Below, one piece after another: positions 13,001-24,460 of a stretch of 64,000 nt of DNA. The notes beneath the pieces are model-generated. The model was not told the origin of the DNA, ran no database searches, and saw only the letters and a program-made list of their open reading frames with translations. The stretch is from Scleromitrula shiraiana. Lineage: Eukaryota > Ascomycota > Leotiomycetes > Helotiales > Sclerotiniaceae. A program made the position numbers and the translations under genes. The stretch covers positions 3,346,501 to 3,410,500 of the forward strand of contig JABELC010000004.1 of NCBI GenBank assembly GCA_028455995.1. Direction: 5' to 3'. Each line of letters opens with the position of its first letter. Within the stretch, counting starts at the first letter, position 1.

Positions 13001-15999
13001 TCTCGATCCAAAAGAGTCAAGAATCCCATAGCGAAACCCTCATAAAGTGCTCTGCGCAAACCATAAGAAGGCGCAATCTCAGTCACGTATGAGAGAACAC
13101 GAGTCAAAGTACGAAGACTGAAATGCGGAACCTCATTTGCACCATCCACCAAACGCTTCTCTTCAGCCAAGCGTTTTGTGTTCATGTACAGGCGAGCTAC
13201 ATCATGAGCAGCTCTATCATCATTACTACTCGTACCTCTGAGATACGCTTTGATGACTGCCAAAAGATCATCTAGGTTTCTATCGGGACTTTCCACGTAT
13301 AATTCGGTGAACCTCGATCTTAAACCCATAGGAAGATCACGCTTCCCAACATCTGTAGCGGGATTCATGGCTCCGAAGATACGGAAATCTGGATGTGCTT
13401 GAATTCTTTCTATTTCTCCAGTTTCTGAAAGTAGAATTGAAGGCGAACCCGAACCACTATGTAGAAGATCTGCAATACTCTCCAGGGTATCTGGTGAGGC
13501 TAAATTTATCTCATCCAAAAGCACCCATTCACCATTTCTAGCTGCTTTGACAATATTGCCCTCAACGAATGTGAAAGCAAAGCCCTTAGATCCCGCAGAA
13601 AGCTGAATATCAAACTGATCCAAATTTTGCGAGAACCTAGCCCATCGCGGTTTTAATTTCAGCAGTGACTGCAACCTAGACTCTGTTTTCCGTCTCTTAG
13701 TCGGTTGCTCAGTGACTTCACGCAAACTAGCCTCTTCCCTTTTGGCTAACTCAGAAATGATCTTCTCGAACATCTTGGGTGCTTCTCGCCACAACTTCGA
13801 GGCCTTACTCCACTGACTCTTCGCAACACATTTGGCGAGTTGATCTATATATTTCTGGTTCTTAGTTGCAGAGATACCGGTCGAGCTGAACAAGTCATCA
13901 AATTCATCCTTGAGCGGTATGGCTAGACTTCTGACATTTACTGGTTTGAAGCCACCAAGTAAATCACCAACTTCACTTTGTTGCGACAAATTGACTGCTG
14001 TAAGCTTAAATCCCAACGAATCTGCAAGCTGTTGTACAACAGTAGTCTTTCCAATACCCGTCTCACCCACCAGTAAAACAGGCTCTGCCATCCGGATCGC
14101 TACACCAACCTGTTCCAACAACCTCTTTGCATGGGTAGTATTTGCAAACGGTCGACTTTTCTTGGTAGGTTTAGTCACACGACCAGCTCTATTTTTGGGT
14201 AATCGCACCCTACCAATAACCAACTCATTTTCCCCATCATCATACCGCGGAATATGAGCCGTGAGGAAATGTTCCATGCTTTGCGGATCAATATGCATCT
14301 CCTCTGCAATAGAAGAAATAATGGATCTTCGCGCATCTTCAGTTTGCAGACTTCCCGCAAAACAATCAGCAGCCTCTAGGAACATTTCATATCTCGTACC
14401 ATCAGTTATTGGCTCACTTCCTGTCTTCGAACCCGATGCTGCCAAAACAGCTGCAAGTCTACGGCACCATTTTAGAAGATCTCGGGGACTTATAGGACGT
14501 CCCAAAGAGGTGCGACTTTTTGATGCGAATGAAGGCTTAACAGATAATGCATAGATTCTCTCATAAACATTAATAATTCCCGGTAGAAATTGACTAAGAA
14601 TAGGATAAGTTCCTTCAATAATCTGGCGAAATTCGTCTTGTAGTGGCATTTGAATAGGTACACGTTGCCAAAGTCGTGCTCCAAGCATATGTAATGCGGG
14701 TGGGATTTCCTGGCCGCTTACATTCAGAGATGTACGGATGGTTGCAAGAAGTTTGAATCCTGCTTTCGCTTTTACTGTTTCGCCGCGACTTGGAATAAGG
14801 AGCTCCCCACGCTCGATGAGTGGTAAGATTACACTGAGAACTTCGTTCGGGGCTCGATCAAGATCTTCAATGAACACCCATCGACCCTCTCTCACTGCTG
14901 TGGTCAAAACACCTGCTCTCCATGTGAATGATCCTGGGGTCGATCCTGTGGCGTACATTCCGATAAGCATTTTTGCATCCGTCTGCTCATTCAGATGTAG
15001 TGTGACCATGCTCGATTCCATACCAAGTTCACGTGCGAAGTCGTTGACCAAAGAAGTTTTCCCTGCACCAGCCAGTCCATGGAGTAAAATTGGGGACGAA
15101 GATAAAAGAGCCTTGGCAAGAGCCTCTTGATTTTGAGATGTAGTTGATGTTGATATAAGATTTGATGTCTGGGAAGGATAGCCATTCGGTCGTGGGAGCA
15201 GTACATCTGAATACTGCGCGACTAAGTGTGAGGTTTTCTGTTGAAGATTCCTAGGTTGTGTCAAGCCATTCTGCTTTCCAAGGGAGGAAGCAGCATCTCT
15301 GAGCCTTTTCTCTTCAAAGATACTCAAAAATCCATAATCAACCAACTCCCCATCAAAATCCCCCATAACCGCTTCCCTCTGTCCTACATATGTTGTAATC
15401 ATCGACTCCAAAATAACATCCGAAGTCAGTTGAAGCTGACAGAAAATTCTAACAGCCAAATATCGCACTGGCAGACTCGAATGACCAAGTAAACTCTGAA
15501 TTTTCGACCCCGATATCGTTGTAGAATAGGAATGTTGATCGAAGTTCAGAAGTCTCCAAACTGCTAACAAAATCCGCTGCAGTTGTAATTCTGATAACTC
15601 AACTATTTTCCCATTATAATCTCCCGTCAAACATAAGATCTTCCGCGAATGCGCATGGTTGGTGGAAGCTTCATTTGTGTCGAGGTATTTCTCGAGAAAA
15701 GTACCAAGGTGCGGCGCAAGAGGTAAAACCCTCGAAAAAGCCTCAATAATTTCATTTTTCTGAATTCCCCCATCAAAACCCAAAATCCATCTTGCCGCCG
15801 AATCCGCGATCAAAGAATTGAATAATGTGAATAATTTAAGAGTGAAATGGGGCTTCAGAGCGGCGACGGCCAGACTTTCGAGGAACTTGGGACTTTGTTG
15901 CAGGCGTACAATTTCGAGAATTTCCTCAGGGAGATCTGTGTACAATTCAGATCCAAGAATTGCATTACGCATGTCCTCATTCTGCGTACCAGACTCCAT
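1030..15999 (-). CDS. MDN1: midasin, dynein-like AAA-ATPase of 60S ribosome assembly
   Basis: Midasin (Mdn1/Rea1) is the nuclear AAA+ machine that strips assembly factors such as Rsa4 and Ytm1 from pre-60S particles. I read three exons: 15999-8719, 8653-8333 and 8280-1030, with introns 8654-8718 (65 bp) and 8281-8332 (52 bp), both phase 0, giving 4,950 residues, close to the roughly 4,900 of yeast. Six AAA modules are visible by their P-loops near residues 308 (GLAGAGKT), 650 (GETGIGKT), 1096 (GPTSSGKT), 1388 (GETGCGKT), 1766 (GSPGVGKT) and 2081 (GSSGCGKS). A long linker follows, then a very acidic D/E-rich region at about 4110-4640, then a C-terminal MIDAS/VWA domain from about 4735 with the DDSKS metal site. 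This order is diagnostic. The start MESGTQNEDM is the first ATG of the open frame. It shares a 258-bp divergent promoter with the bL12m gene. Confidence 0.98.
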
Positions 16000-16257
16000 T
16001 GTGATTTAAAACAAAATAAAAAATCCAAACCTCGAAAAAAATCGAGCGTTTGTTTTTCACTCAGATCAATCAACAAATTGATAGCTCGAACTTTTTCTCT
16101 AGGCGGGACATCGATAACTTTTTTTTTGGTACAGCTCCCGAGGTATACCCGACGCGCTAAAAAAGTTAGCTTCAGAATGGAGAAAGTTCACAAAGTTCGT
16201 CTTGCCAGCCCGATCTCAATATTATCCATCTCGCCAGTTCATAACCCCCTTCCAGCC
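16000..16257. promoter_or_regulatory. bidirectional intergenic promoter, MDN1 / mitochondrial bL12
   Basis: The 258 bases between the two divergent start codons must hold both 5' ends. Visible features are a T-run near 16118-16127 and pyrimidine-rich tracts. Both genes serve ribosomes (nucleolar assembly and mitochondrial translation), so co-regulation is possible, but I see no motif that proves it. Confidence 0.5.
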
Positions 16258-16859
16258 ATGTCGTTATCCTGCCAATCCGCAGCACGCAGCTACGTGCGAT
16301 CGCTTCGATCGTCAGCTTCTCTTCGCGTTTCCACGGCTTCGTATGCACAGAGGAGAAATCAGAGATGGGCTTCGACGGAGGCAGCTTCTGCTAATCCTAA
16401 GATTTCGGGGATTGTGGACCAAATTAGTCAATTGACTTTGTTGGAGACGGCAGATTTGGTTGCGAGCTTGAAGGTATGTTTATATTGTTGCTGTGTTTGT
16501 TGGGAGGAAGGAGAGCTACTAATGGATCGATTCTTTAGTCCCGACTGAATATTCCAGATATGCCCATGGGAGGATTTGCAGCCGGGCCCGCGCAAGTCGC
16601 CGCACCAGCCGAAGAGGAAGAAGCCGCACCAGTACAACAGGAGAAGACACTGTTCAACCTGAAGTTGGCATCATTCGAAGCAGCGGCCAAACCCAAGATC
16701 ATCAAGGAGATCAAGAGCATGTTAGGATTAAGTTTGGTGGATAGTAAGAAGTTTGTTGAGAGTGCGCCGAAGATGATGAAGGAGGCTGTACCTAAGGAGG
16801 AGGCTGAGAAGATCGTGGCAACATTAAAGGAATTGGGTGCGGTTGTAACAATGGAATAG
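16258..16859 (+). CDS. MRPL12: mitochondrial large-subunit ribosomal protein bL12m (L7/L12)
   Basis: bL12 forms the stalk of the mitochondrial 54S subunit and recruits translation GTPases. Exon 1 is 16258-16473 and exon 2 is 16539-16859. The 65-bp phase-0 intron starts GTATGT, has a CTACTAAT branch site and ends TTTAG. The product has 178 residues: an N-terminal Arg/Ser/Ala-rich mitochondrial presequence (about 1-45), a dimerisation segment (ISQLTLLETADLVASLK), an Ala/Glu/Pro hinge, and the conserved C-terminal domain with KIIKEIKSMLGL and AKKxVE-like DSKKFVESAP. Yeast Mnp1 and human MRPL12 have the same plan. An in-frame ATG 27 codons upstream (16177) could give a 205-residue form; I prefer 16258 because it begins directly with a canonical presequence. 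Confidence 0.95.
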
Positions 16860-18097
16860 ATATAACGAATTAAAGGCGTTGTATAATTTTGCATGGATTG
16901 AAAGAATTCGGCATGTATCAATAGAGATGTGTACAAAATCTACTTCTCACCCAAGCAATATTTAAACAGGCAAGGGGACTTTTTAGGTGAGAAGGCTTTG
17001 ATCTGGAAGATTCATTGAGGTGTCATTAGGGAAGGGCACACCAAGAGATGCATCAACGTTGATGCGGAAAGTGTTTTACACCACACTTGGTGTCTCCATG
17101 CCCCGCACTCGCATGGTGACTGTGCAGTCCATCTACCTATAGAATACCAAAGATATCATCACTCTATGTCTTTACCCAAAACACTCATTGGAATATATAC
17201 TATCCTGTCAAAAGGGTTAAAACTTTGGAAAATGATCAAGTGCATAAAGCATGTCAATGAATGAACGAACGAAGTAGAAAGATAGTACGGAAATGTTATC
17301 ATTCCATTTCATTTCACACATTCTCTTCACTCACCATCGAGTCCAACCACCCATTCAACTCTAGGCAAATGGGCTCAAGGCCCAAAAGGTATGAGAATGC
17401 TATATCTATCATCTACACGTTTATTTGCCTCTGCCGAGCTCCAGTCTCTCCTCAAAATGAAATATTGCATTTCACCCATACCAGCCGCGACGACGCAAAA
17501 AAAGTGCAGCACTAACCTTCCCATGCCCTCCCCTGATAGCTATAATAGGTATACATCCGATTTGCAATTCCATTAACCAATCCCCATTCCGCCCCAATGC
17601 ATATAGAAAGAAGCCTCGCACGCACCGTCATCCCCCAGCTTGCTTCTCTTCCCCTCTGTCCCCATGCCCAAAGAAAGAAAATATGATATAGAAACGCCAC
17701 CCCAATGCAAATGCTAAAATTCCTTTTTCCCATCCCCTCAATTCATTACTAGAATAGCCATTCCAGTCCCCTACGTATCGTATCGTATCATCATATTTCG
17801 GCATGGCGTACTGTGATCAGCTGCGTGTCTTTTTCATTTTGTATAATTTATAGTTTGTCAGTGGGCTTCTTCTTTTAAAGTCTGTTTTTAGAAATACTCT
17901 CGCGTTGTTAGGTGTGCGTGTTGTGGACATCAGCCAGATGTTAATAACGATATAATATAGCCACCGAACTGCCGGTATGGTAAAGTAACTCAAGGGGTAT
18001 CTCAGAAGACGATTTCGATTTCGCATTGAGTGCAACGCACGCATGCATAAACAAAAAAAGCAAAATGATTGTAAACATCGAGAAAATCTGAAGAACT
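16860..18097. other. convergent intergenic region
   Basis: About 1.2 kb lies between the stops of the bL12m and CDC27 genes. I see no coding exon, RNA gene or repeat. It presumably holds the two 3' untranslated regions; CA-rich and pyrimidine-rich stretches occur at 17300-17700. Confidence 0.5.
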
Positions 18098-20657
18098 TCA
18101 ACCCATCATACTAGGCCCGTCATCTTCATCATCCGACGGGCCCTCCAAACTTTCGATAGCCTCTTTAATTTGCTGGCTTGCCTATTGTGATTCCGTTAAT
18201 AAATTTACTTGCATAATTGTGATTACATAAGTTGGAGCATACCTTGGGATCTAGATTTAACGCAATTGTATAATGCTTAACCGAGAGGCCCTTCTGTTTG
18301 ATACTCTTGTAAAGTCTGCCCAGAAGGAAATGTACCATTGCTTCATCCGGCGCCAAATCCTTGAGGATCATCAATTCGTTCAATGCATCTTCCATACTTC
18401 CTAATGCCATTAGTACACGAGCTTTCTTGAATCTTGTCAACGCCGATCGTGGTGCAAGTTCCGTTGCTCTGCTGTAGTACGAGAGTGCAGTGGGTCTTTG
18501 TCCCTTCTTCTCTAGAACACTTCCCATGCAACAAATCAATACAGCATTTGTAGGATTAATACGAGCAGCTGCTTCAAAATGCATGAAAGCTTTCTCCCAG
18601 TTACCCAGTTTCTCATATACACGACCAACTCCATAGTATGCATTGTAATGACGTTTATCCGCAGCCATTCCCTGTCGATAGGATGTCAAAGCTTTATCGT
18701 ACTCCTCATTAGCAACATGTTCGTGACCTTGGAGTGTAAACGCATAGGCGAACTTTGGGTTGAGTTGTGTGGCTCGCTTGAAGCATCGTAAAGCTTGTTC
18801 GTGATCTCTCATGAGTGACCAGGAATTTCCCAATGCACACCAAGCTTCTGGGGATTGCCATGATGAGTCAACAAGCTCATGTGCTAGGAATGCGAGGTCT
18901 GTTTCTCGTTTCAAATGCCATAAGATTGTAGAATATATCTCCATATCCTCGAAACGTGTTGGTGCTATATGACGTATACGCTTGTAAAACGTTTCTGCCT
19001 CGGCATAAGATGCCTGTTCGTAATGAGCACGCCCCATTTGTGACAACACCCAAGGTGTCTCTTGTTGGGCACGAGGTAGAGAGGAATAAAGTAGCAGAGC
19101 TTCCTGACATTGAAACTTAGAAAGCGCTGCATAACCACTACCGAATCTCTTGAATAAATCAAGCAGAAATCGCAAGGCATCCGCTCTCGCATCTGCGTCA
19201 GATACATGTGGTCTTGTGATAAAGGGCATAGTATGAGCTCCAGATCGTGATCCTTCCCTTTGGTCCAAATCCATTGAATCTTCAATTGGTTTTCGATTAC
19301 CGCTGACTTGTCTACCAGCAGTAGAAGTGCCACCGGGTCGCGACATTTTGGTGATTGGTGGTCTAGCCTTCTTCAATTCCCGATTTGGCGCTGGGCCAAC
19401 GGTAGTAAGATTGCTCGAAGGTTTACTTGTTGGGCGAAATTGATTAATCAATCTTACACTTCTTCTTTGTGGTGCTCCTGGATCTTCAGATGGTTGTCTA
19501 GGAACTACTTGGCCAGATACAGTTCGCTTCCTATCTCCACCAGCCGCTTGTCCATTGCGCTCAGATCTCGTTCCATTGTCATCAGGAATTTCCGCTGGCG
19601 CTTTTTGTATTCGTTTCGAAGTAGTGTTACGACCCATCTTTGGAACATCCATACTAAAATCCATACCGAGGCCTTGTAATGTTCGGTTCCTACGCACAGG
19701 TGCTGGTGGAGCCTCCATGAATGCTGCGGTTACTCCAGGATCTTTCCGACTTGGTGCCAGGGTATAATCAGCTGAAGAGCTAGGCCCAGTGGGTGTTTCC
19801 AACGCATCAGAACCGGGGCCTGCAGATAACCCTGCAGGAAGATTCGTAAGACTCGGGTTACTTTCACCTAATTTTTGAGATGTACCGAGTGTTCCAAATA
19901 AGCCACCAGCAAATGAACGAGACGAGGTATTGTTGAAGGGATCTGCTGGGTCACTTGCCGTAGACCGTACAGTAGGTCGACTTGGTTGTAAGCGTTCATC
20001 CACTGAACCATTTGTGATACTGTCCCCAGAACTATCGCGATCCTGTGTATTTGATCTCAATATTGCCTCCATCTCAGCACTCATCTTAAATATGTTCGAT
20101 ACCCTAACATTCACTCCAATGTCGCAAAGGTTTGTAAAAGCGTCCCACATGAATGGATTCAATTTCAAGGCATCTTCGAAATAGCTTATTGCTTTCTTTT
20201 TGTCGTCATAGGCCAAATAGAGCTTCCCTAGTAAACAGCTTACGGCGGCAGCATCAGGAAGTGGATGTCGCGAAGTCTGTGTATGCTTGCCAAATGTATT
20301 CTGACCACCCCAACCACCCCTGCTTTTCTCCAAAGCTAATATTCCTTCCTTCATCTTGTCGAGTGCCAAACATGCTTGCGCATATACATATGCACACCCA
20401 AGGTGATTTCCTCTTGACCCGTGGCCCTTTGAGAATTCGAAAGCAGATGCATTATCCCCACGTCGTAAATGGCAAAGGGAGAGGAGGTATGAGGATTCTT
20501 GGGATTTCGGATCGTAAGCGTGCAACCTTTCAGCGAAGAATAGAGCATTCTTGAGAAGATTGTTGTCGATGTGGTAATATATTAGTTGATATAATTGATT
20601 TGTGACACAAGGATTGACAGGAGGCATATTGTTGGATTTGCGGGAATGAAGGGACAT
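18098..20657 (-). CDS. CDC27: anaphase-promoting complex subunit 3 (Cdc27/BimA/Nuc2)
   Basis: Apc3/Cdc27 is a TPR scaffold of the APC/C ubiquitin ligase and binds the IR tail of Cdc20/Cdh1 co-activators. Exon 1 is 20657-18243 and exon 2 is 18181-18098; the 61-bp phase-0 intron (18182-18242) runs GTATGC to ATAG. The product has 832 residues. The N-terminal TPR block has the family-typical opening NPCVTNQLYQLIYYHIDNNL, followed by a tall disordered linker (about 205-490, Ser/Pro/Arg-rich), then a C-terminal TPR superhelix (about 490-805) with repeats such as PEAWCALGNSWSLMRDHEQA. Exon 2 encodes a 27-residue acidic tail ending DDEDDGPSMMG. Without splicing the frame would end in unrelated residues, so the last intron is important. 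Another ATG ten codons in (MPPVNPCV) could be the true start. Confidence 0.97.
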
Positions 20658-21465
20658 GGAAGATCGAGGTCGAATATCGTAATTCGTTATAATGGTCTAG
20701 CCATGAAGGGTACAGGACATCGAATTTAATTAATATCGTAGGTAAAGGAGTCGTGTGTTTGCTTGAGAGAGGGGACTTTTGGTTTCGTAGATCGCGCTGA
20801 CGGAAATGGAAAAAAGCTCTCAGTCGCGTTCAACGTAAACTTTTTTGCAATTGGAAAAGGAGTGGTTATTTTGAATTTGATGACATTAATATTATTCCTT
20901 TGTACTTGTTTTATGGAGATAGAATAAAGCAAATAGAAATTTTGGTAGGTTTCGAATCATGAACTTCGTAACTTCAAGGGAAGGTTTCCTGGTGGTATTG
21001 AGTGGGTGTTTATAATTGTGACGAAGGCGGGCAGAGTGGCAGAAAGGCAGAAAACCTCCGTTACTGTACAACCAACATTCGCATCCAGCAGGAAAAAAAA
21101 GAAAATGGCGGAAATGTGAAGGCAACCACTTCTGGAGACTACGACTTCTTTCTCTTGCTTTTGTTTACTAAGCTTTTGTTTATTAAGAAGGGAAGGTGTG
21201 TTAGGAGAAGTAAGGTAGTAAGTAATAAGTAGGATAGGTACAATAGAAGAAAAAGAAGAAGAAGAAGAAGAAGAAAAATGAAGGCTGATAACACTGAAAA
21301 GATGCAAGTTGTAAATGCAAGAACTTTTGATGCTGTGATGAATTTATTAGTTGTACTCTCAATCAATTGATTATTGTTTATACCTTGCCCTTGCAATAAT
21401 GTTAAAAGAATTGATTGGTTATTGGTTAAAATGTGCTGGTTAAAGTCAATACAGCTGGATACTAA
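20658..21465. other. CDC27 upstream region up to the transposon edge
   Basis: About 0.8 kb with no supported gene. It contains an AAG/GAA-rich microsatellite at about 21246-21280. The base composition is normal up to 21465 and then changes abruptly at the transposon terminus. Confidence 0.5.
21463..21465. repeat. target-site duplication TAA, left
   Basis: TAA directly abuts the left terminal inverted repeat, and TAA at 32438-32440 abuts the right one. A 3-bp TWA duplication is the hallmark of PIF/Harbinger transposition. Confidence 0.6.
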
Positions 21466-21480
21466 GGCCCCGTTCGGATC
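21466..21480 (+). repeat. left terminal inverted repeat
   Basis: Fifteen bases identical to the reverse complement of 32423-32437. It contains two CpG sites but no CpA or TpG, and so offers no substrate to the RIP process that ruined the interior. Confidence 0.85.
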
Positions 21481-21525
21481 ACTTTTTTTTCCTATTTTAG
21501 TTTACAAATATTAGTTAAATAGGTA

Positions 21526-21720
21526 TTTACTGAATGCGATTGTTGATATCAAATATTTTGTTATTTTAACATTTTCAACTTTATAAATTTTGATTAAAAT
21601 CAATGTTTATCGAACATGATAATTGATAATAAATATTTAATAAAAATGATATTTTCAGTTTTATAAATTTTAATTAAAATTAATATTTATTAAATACATT
21701 ATTATATTTAAAAATTCGTT
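21526..21720 (+). repeat. 80-bp tandem subterminal repeat of the DNA transposon
   Basis: Two full units (21526-21605 and 21606-21685) and a partial third from 21686 repeat with an exact 80-bp period. Units begin TTTAC/TTTATCGAACATGATAATTG-like and share TTTATAAATTTTRATTAAAAT. Differences are mostly transitions. Such arrays near transposon ends often bind transposase. Confidence 0.65.
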
Positions 21721-21898
21721 TAATTTTTAAAAATTTATTTTATTAAAATATTATTAAAATCTTTATAATAAATTTGAAAAGTTTTTAATAATATTTTTAT
21801 TGAATGTGTTTGATTTTTTGAATTTTAACTTTGTTTTTTATTTTTTTAATATTTTATTATATTTATTATAATATTTTATATTATAATAATAAAAAAAC

Positions 21899-21929
<31 letters not shown>

Positions 21930-22786
21930 ATTATTGCTTTTGTTTTTATTTATAAAATTTATCAATTTAAATCAATAATAATAATAATAATATAATAAAT
22001 TGAAAAATTATACTTATTTATAATTTTTTTAGAAAATATATATTAAATATTTAAAAAAGAAATCGCTTTTTTTAATATATTACTATTTTTAATTTTTGGC
22101 AAAATTATATTATAAAATATTATATTAAAATATTAATATATGATTATACAAAAAAAAAAAGAAAAAAAATATATAAAAAATTATATATTTATTTTATTTT
22201 TAGATAAAATTATAATTAACGATACTTTAATAATTTATATATATTAAAAACAACATTTATTAAATTATATAAGTTTATAGTTGAATATATAAAGTTTCAG
22301 TTTTTTTGTGGTGTTATAATTGAAAAGAAATTTGTGATATTTTTTTATATAGTTATAAAAGGAAATAGTATGAATGATGTGATAGAGTTTTTTGATAGAT
22401 TTAAAATAATGATTTATAATTGCTTTTATTAAATTTTTAAAGCTATATTAATATTATATTAATATGAAATTAAATTTTTTAATATATTTAATATTTTAAT
22501 TATTTTTAATTATAAATAAATCGAATTGAATAAAAAATTTTTTTTATATTTTTAAAAATATTTTGGGGCTTTAAATGGTACATATATTTATTTATAATAA
22601 TATATTAAAAATGTGATTTTATTTTATAATAAAAAAAGAATTTTAATATAAAATATATTTAATATTTATATTTTCGATATATAGTTTTTTTGTATATATT
22701 TAAATTAGGAAAAAAGTGTATATAATTAATGAGTTTTTGATAATACAATATTAAAAGAAATATTTATGATTTTTTTAAGATAGTTT

Positions 22787-22791
22787 TATTT
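22787..22791. repeat. target-site duplication TATTT of the copia element, left
   Basis: TATTT directly precedes the LTR at 22792; the same five bases follow the other LTR at 29458-29462. A 5-bp duplication is standard for Ty1/copia integration. Confidence 0.8.
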
Positions 22792-22951
22792 TGTGGTTTT
22801 ACTTTGGTTGAGTCATACGATTATGGTATTGTGGTTTGTATTTGATATTCTTGTTGATTGATTTATCTATGGTATAGGTTATTAAATCGTATATATATAC
22901 GATTGTGGTTATGTGTTTGTTATATGCTATTTTGTGATTTATATTTCAATA
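22792..22951 (-). repeat. copia 3' LTR
   Basis: 160 bp, gaplessly alignable to 29298-29457. About 40 positions differ and every one that I compared is a transition. On the plus strand this copy mainly lost C to T. It contains the palindrome TCGTATATATATACGA. Confidence 0.85.
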
Positions 22952-24169
22952 TTAGTATTATTTGAAAAGAAAAGAAAGTTAAATTAAACTTATTGTACAT
23001 TATAATATTATTCTTTTTTGTTTTTTTATGAAATAGATTAAAAGGTTGAAATATATATAAATAATATAATTAATAAAAAAAAATGTTATTTAAAGAAAAT
23101 GTATATAAAATCATAATCATCGTTATTTTTGATAAGCATTGTTTTTGAAAGGGTTATTTTCAGAAAGATTATTTTTAAATCGAAATAATGATATTTTAAT
23201 GATTTTAATAAATGTTATTATTCTTTGCATTTTTTTTGTATTAGCTTTTTATATCTTTATATCTTTTGTATTAATTCTTTATATTATTATATTTTTTATG
23301 TTCTTTTTGTTGTATTTGTTTTATTGTATCTTTTTTGTTGTAATATGCTAATATATTGTATAAGCTAATTTATAATAAATGTTGATTTGAATGATCATGA
23401 TTTACTTTGTTAGGTAGGTAAAGTGATTTATTCGCGTTTAATCTATTTCTTTATATTAATGTTGACTTTGTTAGTGTTGATAAAGTTTTTAAGAATAGTG
23501 CAGGGTTTCGATTTCATTATTATATTAGTGGAGTTTATGTTGTTGATGATTTATTTGATTTTTATGATTTTTTTATATTTATATAATTGATGAATAAAGG
23601 CTAGGTTAATTATTAGATGTTTTTTTTGGAAAATATTAAGTTTGATTAAATATTTATAAAGGGATTTTGAATTAATATAGATTATAAAAGATATAAAGCT
23701 AATTATAATTTTTTTATTAATTAATCGATTTATAATTTTATCGATATTAGATTTAATTATAGTAATAATGTTAAATCTATGTTTTATTCTATATAATTTT
23801 GAAGCAAGAACGTTTTATATGATTTATTTGTATTTGATGGAGAATTAGTGGATAATGTTTATATTATTATTTTTATTAATAAATACTATAATAAAGCTGA
23901 TTTGAGAAAAAAGATTAATATTATTTGTAAAGTTTGTATTGATAAAATAGATTATTTATAATGATTTTATTTTGAAAAAAACAAATATAAGGCTATAATT
24001 AAGGTTATTAATCTACTATTGAATGCGTTTATTAAAAGTATTTATATTGTTTTTAGTTAAATTAATAATTTAGATTATATGTAATAGATCAAATAATATT
24101 TTTGATTAATAAATATTTATGATATATATACTATAAGTTTATTAAACAATATATTATTTTTTTGGAAAG

Positions 24170-24460
24170 GTATTTTTCTTAATTTTTATATATAATTTAA
24201 GATTGGTGGGGAAATGATTTATAAGGTAAAATTTGTTATATTGTCTTTTCTAAATGAGTATAATTATATTGTTTTTATCGATATAGATTAGAGCGCTATT
24301 AAATTTAAAGAAGGAAATCAATTATTAACTATTTTTGTGTTTTTAAAAGGTAATTTTTCTTTTTAATTTGAGCTTTTTTTTTATTTATAAATTCTTTATT
24401 AATAAGAATAAAAGTATCATTGATTTGTAATCTAATTATATTTAATTTTTTATTTTTATC
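24170..24460 (-). pseudogene. copia reverse transcriptase remnant
   Basis: Minus-strand translation gives a run RLQINDTFILINKEF, then KKKAQIKKKNYLLKTQKQ, then LLKFN after stop codons. This matches the fungal copia RT segment with the GLQTDDT active-site variant (the equivalent of YVDD), followed by the EExELxKAxF...L...P(L/I)KFNG pattern. Stops lie where Gln or Trp codons would be expected, and Asp has become Asn, both as C-to-T/G-to-A change predicts. This segment sets the orientation and class of the retroelement. Confidence 0.75.

Noticed and set aside
23139..23351. 70-codon plus-strand frame rich in Ile/Phe/Leu
   Set aside because: AT-saturated sequence on the strand opposite to the copia coding strand; hydrophobic only because of T-rich composition.
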